From positions 1 to 64,000 of the forward strand of contig JADHZB010000413.1 of assembly GCA_015657535.1 (NCBI GenBank): a stretch of DNA of 64,000 bases. The letters are read 5' to 3'. This stretch comes from Nephromyces sp. MM_2019. Taxonomy: Eukaryota > Apicomplexa > Aconoidasida > Nephromycida. This document shows positions 39,221 to 50,906 of the stretch, one piece after another; positions within the stretch are counted from its first letter, which is position 1, and each line of letters begins with the position of its first letter. The notes under the pieces were generated by a model that was given only the letters and a program-made list of their open reading frames with translations, was not told where the DNA came from and ran no database searches. The translations under genes were made by a program, and so were the position numbers.

Positions 39221-39958
39221 ATATGCAATCAAATTATATTAAGCTATACTATCTAAGTTATTCATTTCATTTCTAGGAGATTTACTTATGTCAATTGTGT
39301 CGTTTTGTTTTAGATTTAAATCATTTTAAAACTGGAGTTTCGATTCATCTTGAAGCTTTCGTAGGGTTAGACTGCAGCAGCAGCAGTATGAAAATTTTTT
39401 ATTATAAATCCATTAGAATTTATTCTTTAGTTTCTGAAAATTATATAAACTTCAATTAAAATTAACTAAGCATACTGAGGTAAAATAATCATTTAATTTA
39501 GATAAATTTAAATAATTAGTTAGTAAAGTTTAGAACTCGGAAGTGTTTAGTAAACACAAGAATTATATTATTTAAAAAGTATGCAATTGATATATACTAA
39601 AACGCTTGTTCTCAATTTTGTCAGTGTTGCTTCAATGATGCTCATGTAAATAAGTTGCTATATTTGAAGGATTAATTTTAATCTGGCAACCTCACCGCTT
39701 TTATCACATAAACTGACTTTTTCGATGTTGAGGACAGTATTGGATAAAATATAAGTACAAAAAACATTATACTAATCATTTAGAGAAAAATAATAATACA
39801 TGTAAAGTTTAATTTTTTAGTAATGTTAATAATTTAATGTATGAGGATTTTATTATACGAAATAAGTTGATTTGCTTATGTTCTGATAGCGTTAATACTT
39901 AATTTAATGGAAACTTGTTGTAATTAAGTGAGGGGTATGAAGATGTGGTTCTTATTCC
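39221..39958. other. Convergent intergenic spacer
   Basis: AT-rich, with a short GCA/CAG run near 39375. No gene recognised. Confidence 0.6.
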
Positions 39959-42672
39959 TCATGTATAATTTTGAGTTTTGGGCTTAAAATTAGTATCATC
40001 AATGGTGGCCTCTATTAGCGAGCTTATGCAATCGTCCAAGTTAAAATGTTCCTTGTTGTCTATCAAGGGAGTCTTGGAAACCGACTTTACAGAAGCTGAA
40101 GAAGCTGCGTTAGATGAGGGCGAAGATTGAGGTTTGGATAGAGGTGAATCAGATAGAAAATAACTACTGTCAATAAAATCATTGGAATTAAAGTTATTTT
40201 GATATCCATTATTTGTAACTAATGGGTTGTGGATTGGGTTTGGATTCATATCTAATTTTGTAGAATTAAAATCCCAGAAAGGGTCTTCACTGATAGGAGT
40301 ATACGGATTTGCATCTCTGAATGATGGACTCTGTGGTTCTTGTTTTGAAGGTTGTGTAAAATCTTTCATGGTTTCAAAGGGATCTATCTTCTCAAAAGAG
40401 GTATTCTCGAAGTATTTATTTGTCAATGGTGGATCTGCATGCTTGTTGTCATCTAAAGAGTCTGAGACAAAACTTTAAATAGTCAGAAAATCTGAAAAAT
40501 GGGTTTAATTGGTACCATTTAGAAAGGGCTCGATTTCTTTTGCATATGGTTCAGAAGAAGAAATAAAAGGGTTGAATTCGGCATGTGCGATGCTTGTAGA
40601 TTGTCTTGCATCATTAAAGGGGTCCCAATTTTGGATCTTGGAATCTGAATTGTTTGAGAAAGGGTCCCAATTTGCAAAGCTTTGGTTTCCAATGTTATCT
40701 TTGAATTCAGTGAGTGAGTTGCCTTGCGCAAGTACACAAATTAAAAATTATACTTAGGGGAAAATAAATTTGACAAACTTACTATTGAGAAGTTCTGCTA
40801 AATCTTGATTATCTGGGTTGGCTACATCAAAGACGTTTGACGCTTTATCTATACTCGCAGGACCTGAAATTAATGTGAGCACCTACAAATAAAATTTAAA
40901 CAAAAATTTTCTTTACTTACTAGGTGGAGGTTTACTGGCTTCTGGAGTTTGATTTTTAATAATCTTAGATGGAACTTTTTGCCTTATTTTCGCCCTTTTT
41001 AGTAATGCAGGATCTAGAGGTGTATACGGTTTCTAGAAAATAAAATATTTTAGATAATTTATAGGTAAGGAAGCAGCTCAGTGCTGATTTTGGTCTTACG
41101 TTAACCATGTTATAATTATTCTGAGCAGTATTGTAATAATCTTTGCACTTGTTTTGTATATTCTGAAAATAAAGATATTAAAGGTACATAAATCTATAGG
41201 TTATATAATTTAAGTTTGTAAGATATTGGAGAAATGAATGAGTTAACCTCAGGCATTGGTATTGTTTCCAACTGGGGGTAATTTGAAAAAATTTCAACAA
41301 GGGTAGTTGAGGAAGGCCTATCTAGAGGCTTAATAGATAGCATCCAAATGATTAGATCGGTCAATTTTTTGCTATAGCTTCAGAAATAAATAAAATTGTG
41401 TTTATTAGTCTTAATATGTTACTATTTATTGTTCTCTAAAAGTTCTTAAGATGTTTCCAATTTCTTATGAATATATTGATGAATTACCCATGGTTCATTG
41501 GAATATCAAATTTTGCATTTGTTATCGCCAGACTATTTGCGTCTTGAAAAGGATGTTTATAAAAAGCAAGTATAAACAGAATACACCCAATCATCTGTTT
41601 ATAAATAAAAATTCATTGAAAATTTAAATTATTTTATGTATTGATTTTACCCAAATATCCATGTTTACTGTTATCTTATCGTCTCGCTGAAGGTCTATCA
41701 TTTCAGGTGCCCTAAATTTAAACAAAGATATTTGAGCTATGAAACTGTCCAAATATTAAAATACCTATAGAGCATAGTCGTGTATTGTTCAATTGATGCT
41801 CTTTCAAGTAGTAATTCCTCTTTGGAGCATGTCATAGTGTCGATAAAATTAGTTGAAGCAGAACCAAAATCACATATCTTAAGTTGACCGCGACTGTCAA
41901 AAAGGATGTTCTCAACTTTGAGATCACGATGTGCAACTGGTTTAGGTAGAGTGTGTAAATGTTCAGTACCTCTGTAAAATTTTAATATGGATATCGCTCA
42001 GAATTTTTATGATCTGAGGACAAATTTGACAATATTCACCTGAGGATATCATTCATAATTGATACTATTGCTTCTTCACCAATTTTACCATCTGTTTTGT
42101 CTAAAAGATTTAACAAATGACCACCCTCGCAAAGTTCTAATAATATTAGAATTTCGTTTGCTTTATCAGTCTTAATTTGTGCGGATCCATAGTATTTTAC
42201 CAAGTTTTGGTGAGGTGGGATACTTTCCTGGGCAATTTTTAAAGAAGTTTTGTCAAAAAGAGGCAAATTACAATATAAATATTTACCATTATCTGAATTT
42301 CATGTTTTGCCATGAACAATCTGTCGCTTTCTTGACATATAATTTTTTTCAAAGCATAGCTTTCTGAGGTGTAAACGTCTTTCACATGGTAAACAAAGGC
42401 AAAAGCACCTAATATAATTCATGAAACGCAGATCTTTGGTACAGTGTAGTGACTCAAAGTTGGAGCGACACATTGAATATAAATCTATATATAGTATACC
42501 CTCTGATATTAATCTTTCTTCTTTCAGTGTTTTCCCTTCAATCACATAATGTCTCTGGCTAACCGGAGCGCCCTGTTGATAAGCATTTCCAAATTATTAG
42601 TAAAAATGAGAATCCCATTATAAAAATAAAATTTACCCATAAGTTAGACCGTAATCCCAATATTGGCCTCAT
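39959..42672 (-). CDS. AAK1/GAK/Ark1-Prk1 (NAK) family Ser/Thr kinase with clathrin-adaptor motifs
   Basis: A multi-exon gene from MRPILGLRSNLW (42672) to a stop at 39959. Kinase motifs are in order: Gly-rich loop region ISEGGAFAFVYHV, YALKK (catalytic Lys), HEIQIM (C-helix Glu), LLELCEGGHL hinge, HRDLKVEN, DFGSAS, and the family-diagnostic IEQYTTMLYRAPEM; then WMLSIKPLDRPS. The C-terminal tail is Asn/Ser/Pro-rich and studded with endocytic motifs: NWDPF twice, IDPF, EDPFWDF and FNPF. DPF/DPW peptides bind AP2 alpha-appendage and NPF binds EH domains. In other eukaryotes these kinases phosphorylate the AP2 mu subunit and control clathrin uptake and actin. Exons are short, mostly 100-250 nt, except the last. 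Confidence 0.92.
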
Positions 42673-44175
42673 GTAATGATAATATCTCTATATAGTTTTC
42701 AGATTTGAAGATGGTATAAAAGTTGTAAATAGCAAAGGTCAACCAAATATTATATACTGAACCATTACTGTCTGTTATATTTTTAAAACAAGGTTTGAAA
42801 GTTTAATATTTTAAGCAATTATTTTAGATAGATGAAATTTATAGATTTTCAGTTTCCTTCACTATTGATTGAATAGCTACTGAATTTTAAAACGCATGTG
42901 TGAATAATATTCAACTGTCAAGATGCAAGTAATCCTTAGTGAACCTGTGTTAATAGGCGAGTTTTCGCACATCCAGCCATTAAAGATTATGTGTAACACA
43001 ATATAAGGTTGTAAAGTTAGTTGAGTTTTTTATTCTAGCTAAGCAGTTTAGAAGAAGAATGGTCCTCTCAAGCTTGCCTGGTGATTGACCAGGTAGTAGG
43101 TTCAGCAGCTATGTAAGCAGTCATTGTAAGTGTTATATCCTAGTGTACTTAAATATACATAAAATGCTTAAACTGAGAATTGTAAACTAAAAAAACATGA
43201 CTAATGGTGCTAAAAAATATAAAGTTACTTTTCGAATCAATAACAATAAATGAGACTATATAACTTTTTTTTACGAGTGAAAATTTTGATCCTTTGTTTA
43301 ATTCTTAAGTACCCAGAAATTTCATACTTAAAATGGATACAAAGTAACAAGTGAGCCTTTTATTGACTTTCATTTTTTCTCAAATTTGATAGAAGCAGTA
43401 AAGGTCATTTTTAATAGTAATAAAACTTAAGAAAGATAAATTTTGACTACCTAAAAAAAGTAAAATTTTCAACTTCATTAAGTGAAACCTTCAAATAAAA
43501 TTTAGTTATTTCGATAAATTTGGGAGCTTATAAAGAGTTTATTTCTATACCAATAATACTAAAATTGACAAATTCAAACAGAATCTTAATCCATTTAAAA
43601 GAAAATTTCATATTCGCTATTTCCAAAGTAAATAATACTTATGAGTTTACCAATTTCTACCTCAGCCTACACCCCAATTATTTGTAAAAATATTTCATCG
43701 AAAAAAAAGTGTACAATTAAGGACATTATTTTGATTATAAAGTAATATAAAACCACTCAGTAGCCTAATCAAAAAATCGAGATACCCTAAATCATATAGT
43801 TGCTGCGAAAGTAAAGACTATTAATAGCATTTTTAGATCAAAAATTGAGAAAACTATTGATAATATTTGAAAAGTAACTAGGGCTTAGAAACAATTTAAA
43901 ATCACTTATGTAGCCTATTTTTAGATGTAACAAAATTCCTGTTATGAATTAACACATCAGAAACTCCTAATTGATTTTTACTTAAAATTTTTATGTTTAA
44001 CACTTAGTATAAACTAGTATTTCAGGGCGAAACTTGTAACCAGAATTTTTCTTGTTATAAAGTTTTGTCAAGAAAAGTTTAATTAGGCATAATCAGAAAA
44101 GATACTAGTCAACAAAATATTTCATCAACTAAATTTCCTTGTGAATTACAGATATTTTGTTCTTCATGTTAAAAA
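42673..44175. other. Divergent intergenic region
   Basis: Promoter-side spacer between the kinase and the Orai-like gene. AT-rich; nothing distinctive seen. Confidence 0.6.
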
Positions 44176-44912
44176 ATGCTTTCAGTTCTTAAAAACTCTT
44201 TAGTAACTGGCTTAAGTCAGCAAGATGTTATGATAAGGAAAAAAGAGTTGGACTGGCTAGCTCAAAATTATTCAATTATTGCTACCCAAGCAGCAGTTAT
44301 GGCTGGTTTCGCATTTCGTCAGATAATGCCACAGGATAACCTTGAATTAAACTGGATAGTCTCACTTATATACATCCTTTTAGTAGTTTCAACGCTTGGG
44401 CTGTCATTATATGTAATATTAGTTGCCACTCTATCAAATATTTTCGCTAAGGGTAGCTCAAATAAATTTTGAAATTCAAACAAACAGCTACTTGTTATAG
44501 ACTTTAATTTTATTATTTAGGTATGGCCCTACGTGGAGCATTAGGTTTTGATTCTATGAAGCAGGCGATACATTATTTGAGAAATAAGCAAGAAAAAATA
44601 TTGAGTTTCTATATTCTTGGCCTAGTCTGCCTTTTAATTACTACTTTTATAACTATTTCCTGTATTGGTACACAGTTTGGATCTATCATAAGAGCACAAT
44701 TTACACTATTAATTATTACCATGGTAATTCTTATTAGTAGCTTCAGGATTCACAAAAACTTCTATTGTCAAGCGTAAGAAACTAGGCAATTTTATTAGAA
44801 TTTAAATATACACAAAAACCTTATTTGTCCATGCAGGACTTCCCCGAGTGGAGTTGAAACTCTTGAGAATCGTTATAAACTTGGAGATTTAGACGCTATC
44901 ACATCACAATGA
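44176..44912 (+). CDS. Four-helix membrane protein, Orai-like candidate
   Basis: Three exons (44176-44452, 44521-44773, 44837-44912) give 201 residues. There is an N-terminal helix (VMIRKKELDWLAQNYS), then four membrane segments: IATQAAVMAGFAF, WIVSLIYILLVVSTLGLSLY, ILGLVCLLITTFITISCIG and LLIITMVILISSF. The tail is hydrophilic. The first segment (AVMAGFAF preceded by a basic/aromatic helix) and the second (LYVILVATLSNIF) recall Orai calcium-channel TM1 (ALLSGFAM) and TM2 (FALMISTCILPNI). The pore Glu of animal Orai is not evident at the equivalent place. Alternatives are a conserved protist membrane protein of unknown role. The last exon was found beyond an apparent stop at 44776. Confidence 0.5.
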
Positions 44913-45165
44913 AAGATATTGAGAAGGAATAAAAAATTATTAGAAATAAAAATATATTTTATTGTTTTCAAAAACCAAGTTGATTTAATAAGCTTATTAA
45001 TCTACAGATGTTTGTTAAATATAAAATTTTCAATTTTTTTGAGGTCTGGGTAGATGAAGTAGTGCCCTGCGGATTTCATGTGTATAATCGGCTTTTGAAA
45101 CTTTGGTTTTACTTAGAGTATATTCATATTGATATAGATTTGAATGTTTTTTTCAAAATCAAATT

Positions 45166-45985
45166 TTAATTTGATTCAATTGGGGTGCCATGCTTGTTGA
45201 ACTCAATCATGTGAACTTTGGCTTCACCTTCCTTTTCTTCGTAGACATAAACCGATACAGTTGATCCTCTGATTGCCATTAACATGAAGCTGGGTGAAAT
45301 ATCAGTATTGAATGCATGAAATGCACCAGTTACAGACCCAGGATTAATAAAATATTTTCCTGAAACTTCTAATACAGAGTTTTGATGAAAATTGCCATAC
45401 ACTAAAATATCACAATCAAGTCGTCTTTGCCATTCAATTAGAGATTGCGAATCACCCCAAGGGAGTATTTGATGACCATGGAGGAGACCAATCTTGAAGT
45501 CACCTAATAGTAAAACGTAATAAATAAAAAAAAAGAAGAAAAAAGCAATAAGATCAAAAATGTATATTTAAAAACAATTATATACATTAAAGACAATTTT
45601 AAAAAGGTGTTGTGAAGATAAGATTGTGTTTATAAAGACTTGAAATGTTGCCTGAATAATACTAAAGAAATTGTGTGCTTTTCCAATTTAAGAATCACAC
45701 ATCCTAACATATGTAGGTTTAATTACCTATTTGAATGACTTCGTGGTCAGGAAATGGGAAATCAAAGTCCATATCGCCTCTTACTATGTATAATGAGTTA
45801 GACATACCCTGTAGCTGATTAAGGACTTCATAGCAACCAATATTTCCTGTACAGAGGATATGTCGTATCTTGTTTGTGTTGAGCATTTCTTGGAAGCATG
45901 AAGGCATCATTGATGTGCGATGAGGTATGTGAAAATCGCCAATAAGAAGCACTAAATCACCAAAGTCAGAAAAGTTTGAAGTCAT
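45166..45985 (-). CDS. VPS29: VPS29, retromer subunit with calcineurin-like phosphoesterase fold
   Basis: Two exons (45985-45727, 45503-45166) give 198 residues, close to the human 182. Near-identical family blocks are visible: LIGDFHIPHR, HILCTGNIG, YIVRGDMDFDFPFP, GDFKIGLLHGHQILPWGD, FINPGSVTGAFHAF, ISPSFMLMAIRGSTV, YVY and KVHMIEF. VPS29 is a scaffold in retromer, which recycles cargo from endosome to Golgi; in apicomplexans it supplies secretory-organelle traffic. The usual ISGHTHKF metal-site block reads VYGNFHQN, so one of the two conserved His is Asn. The protein is normally inactive as an enzyme, so this loss may be tolerated. Confidence 0.95.
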
Positions 45986-46959
45986 ATTTGATTAGTTGAG
46001 AAGAGATAATGAAGGCAGGTGTTAAAGTTTGAGTGATAAATTTATAAAATGTGATTATTATTCAAGGAAATTTTATAAACACTGATTAATTTTTTAGTGT
46101 TAGTTTGGAGAGAGATAGTTATGTAAAGCAATGTAGTTGTTATAATATTATATATATATAATTAAAATCCAACGGAGCTCAAAGTGTAATAATTTTTAAT
46201 GGTCAAAGTTTTGTATTAAATTGTGTGCTTGGAGGAATTTATCAATAGGTTACAAAATTTGAAACTGCCTATTGATTTCATATATACTACGCACAAAAGT
46301 GTCTATCTTTTATAGAATTGGGTATACTGTTGGTTGCTCACATCACTCTTAATGATACCAGGAAAAAAATTCAACTTCATCTTTCAGTTGTGACAGCTAT
46401 TATAAAGTTGATAGAAACTCAAATGGGCTAAATCGATCAGATAGCACACTCAATTACACACACAGAGAAGTTGCATTTAGTTTGGTTACATACATATTCT
46501 AAACAGAAGTTAAGTAAGAAGAGTCTAGATTAATTTCAGCCTAAATAGAAGTGGAGGATGTAGATAAGCTTAATCACGTGAATACTTTTGCTTGCTGCGA
46601 GTTATCTTTTGGCTTAAAAAGGTTTGTTCATTACCATCTGCATCTTCAAACTCGTGTTAAAGAATGTATAAACACTTAGGATATTGCGAAGAAAATCTAG
46701 ATATCTTAATAGGCAAAATGTTAACACTATTGACTTGTCAATATCCACCATAATTATTAGTTTCAACTAAGATGAAATTAATAAGATTGTAAATATCTTC
46801 TTTTTTAACATTAAATGCTAAACTTACAATTTCTTCTTTTATGAATTTATTCAACTTGAGGCATAATCTTTTATATTTTGATAAATTTGATTAATTTCAA
46901 CAAAAATTTATCTTTTGTGGCTATTTCTCTTGTCTTCTTCTCTTTTAAATACTTAAACA
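45986..46959. other. Divergent promoter region, VPS29/uS3
   Basis: AT-rich with a TA run near 46150. Should hold both promoters. Pyrimidine-rich sequence (TTTCTCTTGTCTTCTTCTC) lies just before the uS3 start and may be its transcription start or 5' leader. Confidence 0.5.
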
Positions 46960-48098
46960 ATGACTCCACACCCAAATGTAAGTTCTTTCATATACGCAAA
47001 TTATGTCGAACAAATCAACTACTATAGCTTGTAGTTTCTTCACACAATGAATAAATAAACAGTGAAAAGCATTCTTATATATAGGGAAAAGAAATTTTCT
47101 TTCTTCCATTGTTTATGAAGAAATCTCTATTCTTAGCCTCGTAGAAAATGAATATATGGTTTCATATAACAAACACACACAGGCAATTACTATATATCTA
47201 TATATACACATTATTGATTTATGATTTTAGGCTTCAGATCAATGTCTGAAGAGACGAAAATTTGTCAGAGATGGCGTTTTTAAGGCCGAACTTGATGAAT
47301 TTCTATCACGATGCCTTGCTGAAGATGGTTACTCCGGTGTAGAAGTCCGTACCACCCCTATTAGGTACTTATTTTTATAATATAAAAATCTTATAAAATC
47401 CTTTAAATTGTACCACTCCTGTAGGACTGAAATCATCATTAGAGTAACTCGTGCCCGAGAAGTCCTTGGCGAAAAAGGAAGAAGAATCCGTGAGCTCACA
47501 TCCCTTATCCAAAAGCGTTTTGGCTTTGAACCAGAAACTGTTGAACTTTTTGCTGAAAAGGTAGAACATCGTGGACTTTGTGCTATGGCCCAAGCTGAAT
47601 CTCTCCGTTATAGATTACTCAATGGCTACCCTGTTAGAAGAGTTTGCTATGGTGTTGTTAAAAGTATAATGGAATCCGGTGCAACTGGTATGACTTAAAT
47701 TAGATAATTTTAAGAACTTATATTACAATCGCTTTGATTAACGAACAGGTTGCGAGGTTATTGTTTCTGGTAAACTAAGAGCTCAACGTGCTAAGAGCAT
47801 GAAATTCCGTGATGGATATATTATTTCAACTGGTCAAATTTGCAATCTTTATGTAAACAAGGCTGTCAGATCTGTCAAACTTAAACAAGTAATAAACTTT
47901 CTTTTTTTTTTAATTTAATATTTTATTATATTATTCCTTTTATTAAAATTTTGTTCAAAATAGGGAGTTCTAGGGGTTAGTGTAAAAATTATGCTTCCAT
48001 ATGACCCAGATGGAAAGAAAGGACCATCTGTTCCTCTTACCGAAACTATTACAGTTTTTGAGCCTAAACAAGCAACTGTTGAAGAGGAAGATGAATAA
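46960..48098 (+). CDS. RPS3: 40S ribosomal protein uS3 (S3)
   Basis: Five exons (46960-46977, 47231-47364, 47425-47687, 47749-47888, 47964-48098) give exactly 229 residues. The first exon holds only six codons (MTPHPN). The KH-type RNA-binding domain is clear ([20 protein letters not shown]), followed by the C-terminal S3 domain ([33 protein letters not shown]) and an acidic end (VEEEDE). uS3 sits at the mRNA entry channel of the small subunit. Codon use is more pyrimidine-ending and coding GC higher than in neighbours, as expected for a highly expressed gene. The 253-nt first intron directly after the start region is typical of ribosomal protein genes. Confidence 0.98.
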
Positions 48099-48425
48099 TT
48101 TTTTAGCTATTAAGCTTTTTTTCGACCCTAATTAAATTTTGAATCTTAATATAGAGACTTAAACAGATTATAAATGCTCATATTCTCTAATAAATCTGTC
48201 CTGGGAGCTCAGATAACTGCGGACTCCCTATAATATTTCTATTATCATTCTCTGACACCTTTGACATTTCAAATAGTGCTAAATATATATATATAGTTAT
48301 AACAATGTTGTACCGTTGGATATCCTTGGCTATGTCCTTCTAAGTCCACTCGTCCTAGAGTTCTTTTAAATGGGCTTGGACTTTTGTTAGCTTATATTTT
48401 TTTTAATAAATTGAAACTGTGTATG
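48099..48425. other. Short convergent spacer
   Basis: 3' flanks of uS3 and the lectin/PAN-like gene. Nothing else seen. Confidence 0.6.
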
Positions 48426-50253
48426 TTATAAAGTATTACTTGGAATTCTTTGTGGTGCTTTAATAGCAAAAATATGTCCATTCATCGGAATCACTGTAGG
48501 GGTACCCTGGCATACCCTGAGAAATTGGGATAACAACGGTTAGCAGAATAGTATTAAACTAACCATAAGTGATTTTTATAACCCTCAAGCGATTCAAGTC
48601 CACTACCTGCCACTGAGGCATACGATAAGACTTTCCCAAATTTAAGATCAGATTTCTTACATAAAGATATAAAGTTACATTTGTCTAATTCTGAGCATAG
48701 ATTTGTTGCTGATTTGAATGACTTATTCCAAGACAAGCTTTCTATAACGTGATCACTCTCACATGTACCTATATTTTTTGTCAGAATTAACCTTCAAATA
48801 GTTAAACACTCCCCACATTTACCAAAGTAATTAAGATATACTGCATAGCCATCTATGAAAAATTGACTGTATTTTAGTGAAGTGATAATAGATTTATATG
48901 GTTTCATATCCTAAGATAGGTATTACAATTATAATGAAGTTAAACTAATTAACTAATTACTCTCCATGATGTATCGCCACAAAAAAATGTTTTTTGTGTT
49001 TCCTCATCCCACGCAAGAAATTTGCATTCTATTGACCTTTCACATTCTCTCTCTGCATCACGTATGTTAGTAAAAGTATTTGCCATATTCTTTAGTTGGT
49101 TAGAACAGTCTTTATTCTCATTTGTGCTGCTCTTCACAATATTTGCTTAGTACTTACTTGACACATATCCCGGCACACTGATGAGTAAGTTTTTATATTC
49201 ACTCGATAAATTTATGAAAATTAGTTAGTATTACATCAAATTATGTGGCGTTACTCCTGTTTTATATGAATGATTAGATTTGTTATAGAGAGCAAATGGT
49301 CCTTTCTTACTAAAGTGAAGAAAAAAAGTTCAAACGATAAAAATTAAGTAAAACATTGTTATTACTCGGAACTTAGGATACATTCGTGGGACACTTGAAA
49401 CTTAAGTCCACTGATGTTTTTACATTCTGATTGATCTATGAAGTATGGATTCTTTTGCCAATCAAACTGAATATAAATTAATTATTCCATATATTCAATC
49501 ACACATTTAGTTTTTATCCAAGTAACCTGGCATTCCATTAAACCATTGCAAACTTTTTTAATCACTTGCTCAACTTGCTTGAAATTACAATTGGCTTTGA
49601 ATAAGAATTAATTTTTAGATGGACAAGTGAAAAAGTCTCTAACCATGTCTTTTATCATTGTTATACTCAAATAAAACTGGTTTAAACTTTTTTAGCACTT
49701 CAAAAATTTTTTCGGAAGATTTAAATCACTTCGTTTATAAAAGGGTACTTGATTTTTGTTTTCAACAGCTTCATGAGATAAATTAGTGTATTTTATTTTG
49801 ACCCAACTGTTGAACTTACTATGCGAAACTTTTCTCACTTGTAAATTAAGGCCCGCCGGACAAGTCAGTGATAACCGGTCCCCATACTCCTATGATTAAT
49901 TTTATAGAGATGTACAAGAGTAACTTGAAATTTTCACCATATCAGTAACAAATTTAGAGTATGACCAGGGCATGTAATGTTGATAGTGTTCATTATTTAT
50001 ATATCTTTCATAGGAGATTGAGATTTAATTAATTTCAATGTGATGTTTACCCCGAGTAAAAGATTGGTCGGGCATCTATGGATTTTTTTGAATATAACTC
50101 AGGTGGAAAGTGTAATCCTACTGCAATATTTGGAGGTCCACCTGTGATAAAATTGTATGTCGCTAGTAGTAATTTGATAATATAAAAGTAGCAATAAAAC
50201 TTCATTAGTAGTAACGGTTCATAAAAGGTTGAAAGTAGAATAAAAGTAGCCAA
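48426..50253 (-). CDS. Predicted secreted protein with SUEL-type lectin-like and PAN/apple-like Cys-rich domains
   Basis: About ten minus-strand exons. The N-terminus has a hydrophobic signal; the Met at 50205 (MKFYCYFYIIKLLLATYNF) is the better start than 50253. Then comes a block MEYGDRLSLTCPAGLNLQ and, several exons on, NCNFKQVEQVIKKVCNGLME and CKNISGLKFQVSHEC, matching the beginning and end of a SUEL/Gal_Lectin domain. Two PAN/apple-like segments follow: AERECERSIECKFLAWD with FFCGDTSW, and ATNLCSELDKCNFISLC. The stop is at 48426. Introns as short as about 26 nt (49132-49157) and 32 nt (49698-49729) are needed to keep frame. Such proteins are usually adhesins of micronemes or oocyst walls; that role is inferred. 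Some inner junctions are uncertain. Confidence 0.65.
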
Positions 50254-50906
50254 TGACTGAACCTTTGACGAATTTGTACTTACACCTCTTTATATGTAAC
50301 TTACGAGTGCTTGGACATTTTTGTGCTAGTAGACTGATTTGCATTCCTATTATCTACATTTCTTTAACTTAATTTAAGGCAGATATTATTTATCTTTAGG
50401 TCTGAATTTACAAACTAATAAGTATGGGTTTTGCTTCGACACAAGCACTTTGTGCTCAAATAGATGAATTTATACATACAAATATTGGAACCTTGAGCAA
50501 CTTTCTCGATTCTGCTTGATAATAATAAGATTCCTAAAAGGCCATTAAAAATACACAAAAGCCATCTAATCTGGTTGCAATTATTATTTTAAACGATCAA
50601 AATTATTTCCTATTGATTTAAAGGATGATCTGCAATCTAAATTATAGAAAACAACCCAAATAATAAAATACCAATGATAATAAGACTTTAATATTTATAT
50701 AAAAATAACTAAACAAACTCCTCCAGATTACTAAAATCACTATTAACATAAGAGGTTCAGTAAAGTTTCACCTTTTATTCGATTAATAGATAAATACAAA
50801 TGTGAGCTTTTAGCAGAAGCTTATGATTATATTAAATAAGATTATAAAAAATCATATAAATAAATAGAGAAGATATTTAATCAATGTCATTTCCCAATCT
50901 TAAAAA
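50254..50906. other. Divergent intergenic region
   Basis: AT-rich promoter-side spacer between the lectin-like gene and ALG13. Nothing distinctive recognised. Confidence 0.6.
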
